Shown here: in pieces, positions 8,335-18,136 of the stretch
Layout: the number at the start of each line of letters is the position of its first letter
How positions within the stretch are numbered: the stretch's first letter is position 1
Source of the DNA: CAUZIB01 sp963663925
Lineage (GTDB): Bacteria; Acidobacteriota; Vicinamibacteria; Vicinamibacterales; UBA8438
Direction: 5' to 3'
DNA: 64,000 nucleotides
Assembly: GCA_965237405.1 (NCBI GenBank)
Contig: OZ250139.1
Location: 248,001-312,000 of the forward strand
The notes under the pieces: model-generated
Seen by the model: only the letters and a program-made list of their open reading frames with translations
Told to the model about the DNA's origin: nothing
The model's database searches: none
Position numbers and translations under genes: made by a program

Positions 8335-9954
8335 CAGCCTGTCGGACTTGGGCGTGGCAAACGCGCGCGGAAGCGACTTGGCACCTGTGTGAACGACGCC
8401 CTGTGTCTCTGTGCCGGGAGGGCCGCTTCGACCGAAACGGGGACTGTATTCCTGGCCATCGGTCGCTGACGGCGCCTGGAGGCCTTTCTGACGCCTCTGG
8501 TGGGTCGCGAACACGCCAAGTTCCGCTCCTTATAGCCCCGTCATGCCAGCCTGAGGTTGTGCAAGCGTCGGCAGTTATACGCCAGCGTTACCAAGGCCCA
8601 TTCGCCCTCCACCTTCTCGAGACCCCGCAGCAGAAACTGCCGGAAGCCCATCGCCTGCTTCACGATCCCGAACACCGGCTCCACCGTCTGCTTGCGCAAA
8701 CGGTAATGCGCCCGGTGCTCCGGCAGTGCCATCTTCTGCTGCATCGACTTGATCCAGTCCGCCTGCGGCTCCTTCGCCAGCGGGTGCGGCGGCTCCGGTC
8801 GGAAGTCGTGCTGGCGCCGTTGGCCTTCCGCCCCCGTCGCCACCAACACCTCCACACCGCGACCTGCCAGTTGCGACACCTCGCTGCCCGTCGCGTAGCC
8901 GCTGTCCGCCAGTACCCGATCCGCCGCGCCCAACGCCGCCGGGATCGCATCCACATCCGCCACCAACTCGTTGCGGTCGCTCGCGCACACGCTCACCCTA
9001 GCCCCCAACACCAACTGACTGCCGTCGGCATCCACCGCCGCCTGCGCGTTGTACGCCTGGCGGTACTCATGGCGCCGGCTCTTGCGCATCAGCGCACTGT
9101 CCGCGTCCGTCAGGTTGATCTGCTCCTCCGCCTCCGGCGCTTCCGTCGGCGGTTTGATGTGCCGACCCTTGCGCGATCCCGTACGCCGCTCCCGCGCCGC
9201 CACCTTGCGCTCGTACTCCGCCCGCTCCGAGTCCGCACGCGCCTGCGCACGCCGTTCCAACTCCGCGCACGCACGGTCCAGCTTCACCCGCAGCTTGTCC
9301 CGCCGCGACAACTCCTCCGGCAGACCCTGCGGGTCCGGCGCGGCGTCCGTGTCGGCGTGCTCCGCCTGATCCAACAACCCCTCGATCTCGCCTCGCAACT
9401 GCTCGCGCAACGCCCCCGCCCGGTCGTAGCGGAGGCTGTTGCGCTTATTCGCGTTCGCGTCCACCTTCGTCCCGTCCACGCTCACCGTCCCAACACGCAG
9501 CAGCTGCAGCTCCTTCGCCAGCAGCAGTACCTGCAGGAACGCCTCCGCTACCGCATCGAAGTTGCTGCGCCGGAACGTGCAGATCGTGTCGTGGTCCGGG
9601 TGACAGTTCGCCGCCACGTACCGAACGCCAATGTCCCGATACGTCGCCCGCTCGATCCGACGCGAGCCGAAGATCCCGTTCGCGTAGCAGTACACCAGCA
9701 ACGCCAGCATCATCCGCGGGTGATACTGCGCCGATCCGGTGCCCCGTTCGTTTACCTGGAACCGCTCCAGCGGCACCCGTTCCACCGCCTCAACCACGAA
9801 GTGCGCCAGATCGTCCTCCGGCAGCCAATCGCGCAGGTCCGGCGGCAGCAAATACAGCTGCGACTGGTGCCGCTGTACGAACTTCGGCATCTACTTCGAC
9901 CTCCTCGACTCGACAAGCCCTATTATAAAACCCGGGCCTAAGTCCGACAGGCTG
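8335..9954 (-). mobile_element. IS1182-family insertion with CTAG duplication
   Basis: A 1,620-bp element whose ends are inverted repeats cagcctgtcggacttgggc / gcctaagtccgacaggctg. The palindromic target CTAG is present on both sides (8331-8334 and 9955-9958). The insertion is recent enough that the interrupted TIR gene still joins in frame. Confidence 0.92.
8541..9890 (-). CDS. IS1182-family transposase, 449 aa
   Basis: DDE transposase with N-terminal DUF772-like region (NERGTGSAQYHPRMMLALLV, YRDIGVRY), a conserved DGTKVDANANK motif, a charged central spacer (about 160-260), and a C-terminal catalytic part ending YRLRKQTVEPVFGIVKQAMG. Length and order match IS1182 transposases and the frame is intact. 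It lies antisense to the TIR gene it interrupts. Confidence 0.92.
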   Translation of the reverse strand: MPKFVQRHQSQLYLLPPDLRDWLPEDDLAHFVVEAVERVPLERFQVNERGTGSAQYHPRMMLALLVYCYANGIFGSRRIERATYRDIGVRYVAANCHPDHDTICTFRRSNFDAVAEAFLQVLLLAKELQLLRVGTVSVDGTKVDANANKRNSLRYDRAGALREQLRGEIEGLLDQAEHADTDAAPDPQGLPEELSRRDKLRVKLDRACAELERRAQARADSERAEYERKVAARERRTGSRKGRHIKPPTEAPEAEEQINLTDADSALMRKSRRHEYRQAYNAQAAVDADGSQLVLGARVSVCASDRNELVADVDAIPAALGAADRVLADSGYATGSEVSQLAGRGVEVLVATGAEGQRRQHDFRPEPPHPLAKEPQADWIKSMQQKMALPEHRAHYRLRKQTVEPVFGIVKQAMGFRQFLLRGLEKVEGEWALVTLAYNCRRLHNLRLA

Positions 9955-10494
9955 CTAGAGGCGATCTTTGTATCACGTGGAGCGGAACCGAGCCTGGCGA
10001 CCGCCACAGCGCCGAAGCACGAGAGAACGAAGATATTCGTTGTCCACGGGCACGACACGGGCGCGCTCGAACAGCTTGAACTCGTCCTGCGGCGGCTCGG
10101 GCTGGACCCGTACATTCTTCAAAACAACGACGGGGAGTCGAAAACTCTCATCGAAGCGCTTGAGCAGCGAATCTACAAGGAAGCGGCCTTCGGGATCGTT
10201 CTTCTCACTCCCGACGACTTTGGCTATCCGAAGAGCAAAACAGATGAAGATCGACACCCGCGCGCTCGTCAGAACGTCATCCTGGAACTTGGCATGGTAC
10301 TAGCGACTCTCGGGCGGGAACGCATGGTGCTCCTCAAAGAAGGGCGCGCTCGAACTGCCTACCGATGTCAGTGGCGTCATTTACTTGGAATTCAATGAGC
10401 ATGTGAAGGAAGTCGCGGTAAAGCTTGCGACACGAATGAAGGGCGCAGGCATTAGGATCGACGATGCTCTTATTCACTCTGCGGCTGCGTGACG

Positions 10495-12525
10495 ATGTCC
10501 GGCCAAACTGAACGCGATTTCGAGACGGCGATTGAAGCCGGGCTGACTAGCTCCGCCGGCTATGAGACGCGGAACCCGAGCGCCTATGATGAAGCGCTCG
10601 CCTTCTTCCCCGACGATGTTTCCGGCTTCCTGAAGGACAGCCAACCCGCAAAATGGCAGGCGCTGGAGGCGCTTCTCGGGCCGAAGGCCGCCGGGACCCT
10701 ACTGGACAACCTGTGGAAGGAGCTGGAGCTCAAGGGCACACTCCACGTCCTGCGCCACGGGTTCAAATGCTTCGGCAAGACGTTCCGCATGGCGTATTTC
10801 CGGCCGAACACCAGAATGAACCCCAAGGCGGCGGAGAACTATGCAAAGAACCGGCTGACCATCACGCGCCAGGTCGCTTTCACCTCGGTCATGAAGAAGG
10901 CGGACGGCAAGAACCGCCGCTGCATCATTGACGTGACCTTTGCGATCAACGGCATCCCCGTCATCACCGCCGAACTCAAGAACCCGCTGACCGGACAGCG
11001 CGCCGCTCATGCGATACACCAGTACGAGAACGATCGCGACGGGCGCGATCTTCTTTTTGCTTTCAAGAAACGCGCCCTGGTCCACTTCGCGGTGGACCCG
11101 GACGAGATATGGATGACGACCCGGCTAAGGGGCAAGGAAACCCACTTCCTGCCCTTCAACCGAGGCAACAACCACGGGGCGGGCAACCCGCCGGTCGAGG
11201 GCAACTGGAAGACCCACTACCTGTGGGACGAGGTGCTACAGGTCGACAGCCTCCTGGAAATCTTGCAACGCTTCATGCACCTCGAAGTGAAGGAGAAGCA
11301 GGTCAAGACCGACAAGGGCGTGCGCACCGTGCGGAAGGAGACGATGATCTTTCCGCGCTACCATCAGCTCGACGCGGTTCGGAAACTCGTAGCGCACGCC
11401 AAGGTCGAAGGCGCGGGCCGGAACTACTTGATCCAGCATTCGGCCGGTTCCGGCAAATCAAACTCGATTGCATGGCTCGCCCACCGGCTGGCCAGCCTGC
11501 ATGACGAGCGCGACGAGAAAGTGTTTCACTCCGTCATCGTCGTGACCGACCGGCGTGTGCTCGATCAGCAATTGCAGTCAACGATCTACCAGTTCGAGCA
11601 CAAGACCGGCATGGTCGAGAAGATCGACGAGGACACCCAGCAGCTTGCCCGAGCGCTGTCCCAGGGTACACCCATCGTCATCACAACGATCCAGAAATTC
11701 CCCTTCATCTCGCAGGCGCTCTCGACCCTTGAGAAGAAGAGCTCCGGCATAAACATCCACACCTCGGGAAGACGCTTCGCCGTCATCGTCGATGAGGCGC
11801 ATTCGTCGCAGAGTGGCGAGACTGCGACCGCTCTCAAGGGGATGCTGAACAAGGAAGGAATCGACGCGGCCATTGCCGCCCAGCTCTCCGAGGAAGAGGA
11901 CGACGATCTCTCCGATGAGGCGAAAGCAGCGGTGCTGCGCGATGCGCTGCGACGCGCCCGGCAGCCGAATCTCAGCTTCTTTGCCTTCACAGCCACGCCG
12001 AAATTCAAGACCAAGGCGCTGTTCGACGAGCCGGGCCCGTCCGGCGCCTCACCCTTCCATGAGTACACCCTGCGGCAAGCCATCGAGGAAGGCTTCGTCA
12101 TGGATGTGCTTCAGAACTACACCACCTACAAACGCTTCTTCGGCCTGATCAAACAGGTCGAAGATGATCCCGAGGTGCCGCGCAAGAAGGCCGCGAAAGC
12201 CCTTGGGCGCTACCTGGAGCTTCATCCCGTCAACATCGAGCAAGTGGTTTCCGTCATCGTCGAGCATTTCCGCCTCTATGTGATGTATGAGCTCGGCGGG
12301 CGCGCAAAGGCAATGGTTGTCACAGGCGCTCGCCTTGCCGCCGTCAAATACAAGCTCGCCTTCGACCGCTACATACACGATCGGGGCTACACTGGCATCC
12401 GTTCGCTGGTGGCATTCTCGGGGACGGTCGAAGACCCGGACGATCCCGGATCGTCCTACACCGAAGTCTCGATGAATGACGGCCTTGCCGAAAGCGAGCT
12501 ACCGGAGACTTTCGAGCGCGACGAT
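10495..12525 (+). pseudogene. hsdR: type I restriction endonuclease HsdR, 3'-truncated
   Basis: Restriction and translocation subunit, cut after about 677 of the usual ~1,000 residues. The N-terminal nuclease domain shows IIDVTFAINGIPVITAELKN (PD-(D/E)xK-type D...ExK). The SF2 motor has Walker A GSGKS (about 318-322), DEAH (433-436) and FTATPKFK. The second motor half and the C-terminal HsdM-binding helices are missing because an IS5-type element begins at 12526; the frame runs into the IS and stops at 12553-12555. ATG 10495 is preferred; a GTG at 10489 overlaps the upstream stop. DNA cleavage is unlikely to survive. Confidence 0.9.
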
Positions 12526-13616
12526 GCCTTGGTGCACAACTCCATTGAGGGCTGAGAGTCTCCCGTGATTCCGCCTGCCGGTCATCCGATCATCTCGCCA
12601 TCGGGTATCCCGAGCGCCGTCATGGTGTTCAGGATCTTGCACCCCAACCTCACCTCGACTCTCTGGGACGCCAGTCCCCTCGCTCGCATCGCTGAGCCCA
12701 GGATGGCCTTGTAGCGGTGGAACGTCGTCTCCACCTTGCTGCGCCTGCTGTAGCCCGATGCGACGTACCACTTCCGTTTCCCAACACGTGATCGTGCTCG
12801 GATGTTACGATTCCGCTGTCGCGTGCCCGCGGAGTCGAGCGCGAGCTGAGCGCCCTTTCGTGGCGGTATCAGCACCTTCGGCGATCGATGAGTACGGTGA
12901 TTCTCCAGCGTCTTATAGACGTCGCCGGTGTCGTACGCGGCGTCGGCCTTGGCCGAGGCGATGGGACGCTCGATCTGGCCGACGAGTGACGCCACCCGGG
13001 AAGCGTCTCGAGCCCGCTTGCTCGTGAGCTCGCAGGCGACCACGTCACTGGTTTGCTCATCCACAGCGAGGTGCAGCTTGCGGTAGTCCCTGGCTTTCGG
13101 CGGAGTGCGCAACTGGCCGACGCCGACGTGCACTGAAAGACCGCTGCTGTCGATGAGGAGGTGGACGGGCTTCACGGTCCGCCTCTCGTAGGAAGCAACC
13201 TTCCCCAGCCTCGCCTTGCGCCTCGAGATCGTGCTGTGGTCGGGCACGTCGTTGTCCAGATTCAGGAGCGTCAGCAGCGAGCGCAGGAAGCCCTCAGTCT
13301 GCCTGGGCCAGGCCAAACACCAAGCCCAAGGTGACCGTCGTCTCGATGGCGTGGTTCGAGTGCTTGCGTTGTCGGCCTGGCTTCCTGCGCGTCGGCCTCG
13401 GCGAGTTCCAGTTGGCGAGCTTGCCATCGGTGAGTCCGAGCCAGACGGTCAGACTCCCGCGAGCGCGGAGACCCGTCTCGTACTCCCGCCAATTCCGGAC
13501 ACGGTAGGCCTTCTGGACGTACTTCCGCTGGGTGCGCTTGAAACTCGTCATGCGGGACCTCGGATCTCGGGGTGGAGGGCAATTATTGACCGAGATCGCG
13601 AGTTGTGCACCAAGGC
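12526..13616 (-). mobile_element. IS5-family element (IS903-like), type A
   Basis: Inverted ends gccttggtgcacaactc (12526-12542) and its complement (13600-13616). The same left end recurs at 24655. The two flanks are stumps of unrelated genes (hsdR and DUF3604) without a target duplication, so a deletion or rearrangement accompanied or followed insertion. Confidence 0.88.
12582..13551 (-). pseudogene. IS5 transposase, frameshifted
   Basis: The N-terminus (MTSFKRTQRKYVQKAYRVRN) is read from 13551. The frame breaks near 13305-13312 and continues one base off as RQTEGFLRSLLTLL to the stop at 12582. Triad residues are visible: D in LLIDSSGLSV, D in ADAAYDTGDV, E in SKVETTFHRYK. A programmed frameshift occurs in some IS5 subgroups, so it may still be active; a simple indel is equally possible. 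Confidence 0.8.
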
Positions 13617-14249
13617 AGAGCGTGGGCCGAATCCAATACGCGTGAATCGATCTTCGACGCGCTGCGAAGGAAAGAGACGTTTGGTACATCAGGTCCACGG
13701 ATTCGTGTTCGTTTCTTTGCCGGCTACGGCTATGACGACAATCTGGTTGCGGCAAGCGACATGATCGAACAAGCCTATGCCGGTGGTGTTCCCATGGGCG
13801 GCGACCTCGTCGCCGACGACGAACGCGCGCCCAGGTTTCTGGCGTGGGCCGTTCGTGATCCCGACAGCGCACCTCTCCAGCGTCTTCAAATCGTCAAGGG
13901 GTGGGTCGAAGACGGCGCGGCACATGAGCAGGTGTTCGACATCGCGTGCTCCGATGGCGGCGACGTCGATCGAGCGACTCACCGCTGCCCTGACAATGGA
14001 GCGACAGTTGATCTCTCGGATTGCACCATTCCCGCCGGTGTCGGCGCGGGCGAGCTGAAGAGGATCTGGGCGGATCCGACGTTCGTTGCCGGGCAGCGCG
14101 CGCTGTACTACATACGGGCGATCGAGAATCCGACCTGCCGATGGTCGACCTGGGATGCCCTGCGAGCGGGTGTCGAACCCACCACCAAGGTGGCGCCCAC
14201 GCTCCAGGAACGCGCCTGGTCGTCTCCTATTTGGTACGTACCTCACTAG
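13617..14249 (+). pseudogene. DUF3604 protein, C-terminal fragment
   Basis: The frame gives AWAESNTRESIFDALRRKET, then GVPMGGDL, THRCPDNGA, PTCRWSTWDALRAG and QERAWSSPIWY, the conserved C-terminal blocks of the DUF3604 family (PF12228, a PHP-like predicted hydrolase of unknown substrate). About 210 of some 600 residues remain; the N-terminus was lost at the IS boundary 13616. No start signal is supported. Confidence 0.88.
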
Positions 14250-14335
14250 AAGTTGATGGGGAGTAGAAAGTTCACGAGGACTGCGCTAGGATTACACGAG
14301 TGAAACAGGCTGTCAGCCAGCAATAGGAGAGTGCC

Positions 14336-14434
14336 GTGACGAGAAAACTAATTGGAGCTCTTACCGTCTGGGTCGTAGCAGCAGGCGCGGTACTCGCGGC
14401 CGACTCCTTGCATTTCTTTCTTTCTTTCTTATAG
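14336..14434 (+). CDS. possible tiny membrane or secreted peptide (32 aa)
   Basis: A GTG start with a well-placed aggaga ribosome-binding site (14325-14330) opens 32 codons: basic start (MTRKL), hydrophobic core containing GALTVWVVAAGAVLAA, then SLHFF. The end of the core resembles a signal-peptide cleavage region. It sits 65 bases before the large receptor gene. It shares a VWVVA motif with the ORF at 17777. Function unknown. Confidence 0.35.
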   Translation: MTRKLIGALTVWVVAAGAVLAADSLHFFLSFL

Positions 14435-14499
14435 ATTTCACACAACAACAGCTCACGATCATTTGGGGTCTCGCCAACGTTGATCCTGGGGAGGGGATA

Positions 14500-17400
14500 A
14501 TGAGGAAAACACTGCTCATCATGTGCGCGGTCGTGCTTCTGCCGACCGCCGTTCTTGCCCAAAGCTCGATCACGGGCGAAGTCTCCGACAACACGGGCGG
14601 CGTCCTGCCGGGCGTCACCGTAGAAGCCAGTAGCCCGGTGCTGATCGAGGGGAGCCGCATCGCGGTCACCGACAACGCGGGCCGATACACCATCATCAAC
14701 TTGAGGCCGGGGACGTACACAGTTTCGATGAGGATCCCGGGCTTTTCGACACTCCTCCAGGAAGAGATCATTTTGCCGTCAAACTTCACCCAGACGGTCA
14801 ACGGGGAGCTGGCGGTTGGAGGTGTTGAAGAGACCGTGACCGTCACCGGCGAGTCGCCGGTTGTCGACGTGCAGAACGCCGGCAAGACCGAGGTCATCAC
14901 GCGTGACGTCTTCGACGCGCTGCCGACACCGCGCAACGTGCAGGGGATCGCCTTTTTAGCGCAGGGTGTGCGGCTGAGCCGGCCCGACGTCGGCGGCACC
15001 GAAGCGATGACCGAGGTCAAGATGATCTCGCACGGCGCCAACGTGAGTCACCAAACCTACCTGGTCGACGGAATGAATGTTACCTCGGGCATGACCGACA
15101 ACAAGACCAACGTTCACCACAACCTGGCGCAGGCGGCGGAGTTTTCGCTGGGCACCTCGGGCGCCAAGGCCGAAGTGCAGGCGGGCGGCGCCCGCGTGAA
15201 CCTGATCCCGAAAGACGGCGGCAACACCTTCAGCGGGGTGTTCTTCGGCAGCATGAGCGACGGGTCGTGGCAGGCGGACAACCTCGACGCTGACCTGAAG
15301 GGCCGAGGTGTGGATACGGTCGATGCCCTCAGCAACTACTACGATTTCAACCCGTCGATCGGTGGTCCGATCATCCGGGACAAACTGTGGTACTTCGGTG
15401 GGTATCGCGACCTCTCCGTCGATGCGCTGAAGCTCGGACGATTCGAGGACAACGCGTGGACACCGAGCGAGCTGGTCGGCCGGCAGGGAGTCCAGGCGCA
15501 GTACCTCAAAACCGCGTATCTCCGCCTGACCGCCCAGGTGACATCCAACACCAAGATGAGCGTGTCCCTGGATCGGCACTTCAAGTGGCGGGGGCGGAGT
15601 CTAGGTTCCACGGGATCCGAGAACCCGCCGCGTAGAGAGCCGGTGCTCGCCGCGGGGACCCGCAACCCGAAAAACGAGAACTACCACGTGGGCCAGGCGA
15701 AGTCGACGACCATCCTCACCAACCGCATGCTGCTGGAGGTCGGGTACTCACAAGTTCGGCAGACGGTGTCCAACCGGAACCAGCCCAACGTCCCGGTCAC
15801 GTATGAAATCGGGGCGGGCAGGAACCTGTCCCCGGATCAGCCGTCCGACCTGATCACCTGCGTCGTGACGCCGTGCTACCACCCGCTCAGCTACGACCAG
15901 ACGCGGCCGTATTTCACCGATGGCGTGGAGCACTGGGACTTCCTCAGGCGGGAAGCGACCAACGGATTCGGCCGCACGGATATCATCTCGCCCGCCATGC
16001 GGTGGACGCCGATGGTCGCGCTCTCGTATGTCACCGGGTCGCACAACTTCAGGGCCGGCGTCCAGTTCGGGATGGGGATGTCTGGTCGGATGGTGTTTGA
16101 GAACGCGGGTTTGCGGCAGGAATACCGCGACGGCGTGCCCGACCGTGTGCGAGTGGGGAACTCACCGTCCATCTTCAGCACGTTCGCGCGCGACACGGGC
16201 TTTTTTGTGCAGGACACCTGGACGCGCAACCGGTTGACGATCAACGCCGGCGTTCGGATCGATTCGTTCCGCTCGCAGAACAACACCTGGAGGGCCGGTG
16301 GCGGCGCGACGTTCGGGCGGTTCATTCCGGTCCGGGTGTTCGCCGACGACGACATCAAGCCGTTCTGGAACGACATCTCACCGCGACTCGGCGTGGTGTA
16401 CGACCTGTTCGGCGATGCGCGGACGGCGGTGAAGTTCTCGGTGAACCGGTTCGTGCTTCCGCGGTTGCACGGGTTCGCCCGGCCGTACCATCCGATCACG
16501 ACCAGACGCGAACACCGTGACTGGTTCGACTGCGTGCTCAATCCAGCGATTCACACTGACGGAGCGTTCGGCAGCACGGCCGACTGCGCGACCGCCGCGC
16601 ACCTCACGGCCGCCGGGCTGAGCCCCGACTACCTGCTCACGAACGGCGACGACATCGCGCAAGACCACGAGATCGGCCTGCTCGGAAACGGGGCCGTCTT
16701 CAACACCTCGGGCACACTCCCGCGGGCCGGCCGGCGACCGGATCCGAACATCAAGCGAGAAAACAACTGGGAATACACCGCGAGCATTCAGCACGAGGTC
16801 GCCCCGGGTATCTCGATCACGGCGGCCTACTACCGTCGGGCCTTCTACGACCTCCAAGTCGGGACGAACGTGGCCCTCACGAACTGCGACTTTCTAAACG
16901 CGACCGCAGGCGTGCCGTGCGGATCGTGGATGCCGTTCAACGTCACGTTCACCGATCCGAAGGGCTTGTACCCCGAAGCGGCGGGTGACACCTTCCTCGC
17001 GTTCAACCTTGACCCGGCGCAGCGCACCCTGCGCGACACGGTCGATGGCTCGGACACCATCAACACGAGCGACTACAACGCGTTCGAGTTTTCCTTCAAC
17101 GCCCGGCTACCAAACGGCGGGACGGCGTTCGGGGGCTGGACGGCGGCACGGAACGTCCAGAACACCTGCGGCCTCCAAAACCCGAACGGTGTGAACACGA
17201 CGAATTTCACCGATGGCGAGCTTAGGTTGATGCAGGGCGGGCGGTGGTGCGACCAGGGCGCGCTCGGGATGCCGTTCCGCCACGACTTCAAGCTGTTCGG
17301 CGTGTATCCGCTGCCGGGCGATTTCTTCGTCTCGGGTGGGCTCCAGGCGTACTCGGGGATCGAGAAGGAAATCCGGTGGAACATTCCGGCCAGCCTGTTC

Positions 17401-17667
17401 CCGGGCGGGAAGCGGACTTCCAGCACGACGGTCAAGCTCGATCAGCCGGGTACCTCCTATGCCGAGTACTGGACGCAGGTCGACGTCCAACTCCGGAAGG
17501 TCTTCCGGATCGGGAGGTTCGAGTATTCGGGACAGGCCGAGATCTACAATCTGTTGAACAACAACACGGTCACCAGACAGAACTTCAACTACGGTTCCTC
17601 GTTGTTCAGGCCGTCACGGATTCTCCAGGGTCGGATTCTGCGGTTCGGCGTGCAGGCCATGTGGTAG
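14500..17667 (+). CDS. TonB-dependent receptor, Oar-like, complete (1055 aa)
   Basis: Outer-membrane active-transport receptor powered by TonB-ExbBD. A signal peptide (MRKTLLIMCAVVLLPTAVLA) is followed by a carboxypeptidase-regulatory-like domain (about 22-100; SGEVSDNTGGVLPG-type beta sandwich), a plug (about 110-270; TVTGESPVVDV, then DGMNVTSG) and a long beta-barrel ending ...RFGVQAMW with terminal Trp. Start ATG 14500 is preceded by a ggggagggg ribosome-binding site. A matching terminator follows at 17692. The barrel resembles that of the receptor at 1-2445 throughout but is clearly divergent. Substrate cannot be told. Confidence 0.93.
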   Translation: MRKTLLIMCAVVLLPTAVLAQSSITGEVSDNTGGVLPGVTVEASSPVLIEGSRIAVTDNAGRYTIINLRPGTYTVSMRIPGFSTLLQEEIILPSNFTQTVNGELAVGGVEETVTVTGESPVVDVQNAGKTEVITRDVFDALPTPRNVQGIAFLAQGVRLSRPDVGGTEAMTEVKMISHGANVSHQTYLVDGMNVTSGMTDNKTNVHHNLAQAAEFSLGTSGAKAEVQAGGARVNLIPKDGGNTFSGVFFGSMSDGSWQADNLDADLKGRGVDTVDALSNYYDFNPSIGGPIIRDKLWYFGGYRDLSVDALKLGRFEDNAWTPSELVGRQGVQAQYLKTAYLRLTAQVTSNTKMSVSLDRHFKWRGRSLGSTGSENPPRREPVLAAGTRNPKNENYHVGQAKSTTILTNRMLLEVGYSQVRQTVSNRNQPNVPVTYEIGAGRNLSPDQPSDLITCVVTPCYHPLSYDQTRPYFTDGVEHWDFLRREATNGFGRTDIISPAMRWTPMVALSYVTGSHNFRAGVQFGMGMSGRMVFENAGLRQEYRDGVPDRVRVGNSPSIFSTFARDTGFFVQDTWTRNRLTINAGVRIDSFRSQNNTWRAGGGATFGRFIPVRVFADDDIKPFWNDISPRLGVVYDLFGDARTAVKFSVNRFVLPRLHGFARPYHPITTRREHRDWFDCVLNPAIHTDGAFGSTADCATAAHLTAAGLSPDYLLTNGDDIAQDHEIGLLGNGAVFNTSGTLPRAGRRPDPNIKRENNWEYTASIQHEVAPGISITAAYYRRAFYDLQVGTNVALTNCDFLNATAGVPCGSWMPFNVTFTDPKGLYPEAAGDTFLAFNLDPAQRTLRDTVDGSDTINTSDYNAFEFSFNARLPNGGTAFGGWTAARNVQNTCGLQNPNGVNTTNFTDGELRLMQGGRWCDQGALGMPFRHDFKLFGVYPLPGDFFVSGGLQAYSGIEKEIRWNIPASLFPGGKRTSSTTVKLDQPGTSYAEYWTQVDVQLRKVFRIGRFEYSGQAEIYNLLNNNTVTRQNFNYGSSLFRPSRILQGRILRFGVQAMW

Positions 17668-17691
17668 ACGGTAGCAGTTCGACTTTTCTGG

Positions 17692-17722
17692 GGCCGGTGG
17701 GGATTTCCCCACCGGCCTTTTT
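17692..17722 (+). terminator. Rho-independent terminator of TonB receptor
   Basis: An 11-bp stem ggccggtgggg (17692-17702) pairs with 17707-17717 over loop attt, followed by five T. Same stem as at 2481. Confidence 0.88.
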
Positions 17723-17776
17723 GTTTGCCGAGGCCCTCGCCATACGACGTGTGACCAACGAAAGGGGAGGTCGGCC

Positions 17777-17863
17777 ATGGACGGCAGACTAGGCAGAACG
17801 CTTGGCGTTTGGGTGGTGGCGAGCGCGATCACCGCGTGGTGCATCTTGCGTGTGAACTTCTGA
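17777..17863 (+). CDS. possible tiny membrane peptide (28 aa)
   Basis: ATG 17777 follows an excellent ribosome-binding site (aaaggggagg, 17761-17770). The peptide is MDGRLGRTLGVWVVASAITA plus WCILRVNF: a basic start and one hydrophobic span. It lies 55 bases after the receptor terminator, as does the shorter candidate at 2548. The VWVVA core is shared with 14336-14434. Function unknown. Confidence 0.45.
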   Translation: MDGRLGRTLGVWVVASAITAWCILRVNF

Positions 17864-17932
17864 CCATGCCCCTTCATCTGGATTCACCTGTTGTCAGCTA
17901 GAGCGGTGTACCCCCGGTGCCTAGGCCGTGGA

Positions 17933-18130
17933 TCACGCCCTCTTACTCCTGAGTAACGCCCTGGACTCTGAACTGACGCACGCGTTACACACGAACCCGA
18001 CCGGCCCTCCCTCCGCGTAGAACGTGACGACCCGCCCATCAGGCGTGATGGCACGCCGACAGTTCAGGCACACCGCGTGCGGGGCGCTTGGAAAATACCG
18101 ACTGACAGGCTCTGTCCTGAAATTCGTCAT
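17933..18130 (-). CDS. small zinc-ribbon-like hypothetical protein (65 aa)
   Basis: Two CxxC pairs (VCLNCRRAI and FVCNACVSS) spaced about 27 residues apart suggest a zinc ribbon. It is last in a compact minus-strand group with the genes starting at 18535 and 18912, a layout usual for phage or plasmid early genes. No specific function recognised. Confidence 0.6.
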   Translation of the reverse strand: MTNFRTEPVSRYFPSAPHAVCLNCRRAITPDGRVVTFYAEGGPVGFVCNACVSSESRALLRSKRA

Positions 18131-18136
18131 CGCTCG

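Larger units (their letters stand above)
8142..10492 (+). pseudogene. TIR-like nucleotide-binding protein split by IS1182
   Basis: Two exact halves lie on either side of an IS: 8142-8334 and 9955-10492. Removing the IS (8335-9954) and one CTAG copy restores a continuous frame across ...EPKAE-LEAIFVSRG.... The second half carries KIFVVHGHD, the motif of the TIR-like predicted nucleotide-binding family (PF10137), then LVLRRLGLDPYIL and NVILELGMVLATLGR. A one-base shift near 10345 puts the C-terminus (ELPTDVSGVIYLEF...) in another frame ending at 10492. The gene overlaps hsdS by 11 bases and abuts hsdR, so it belonged to the R-M operon. A defence role is inferred; TIR-type proteins often deplete NAD during infection. 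Confidence 0.85.

Noticed and set aside
8142..9941. 599-codon open frame read as one Arg/His/Leu-rich protein
   Set aside because: Only the first 64 codons are a real gene; the rest is antisense to the IS1182 transposase.
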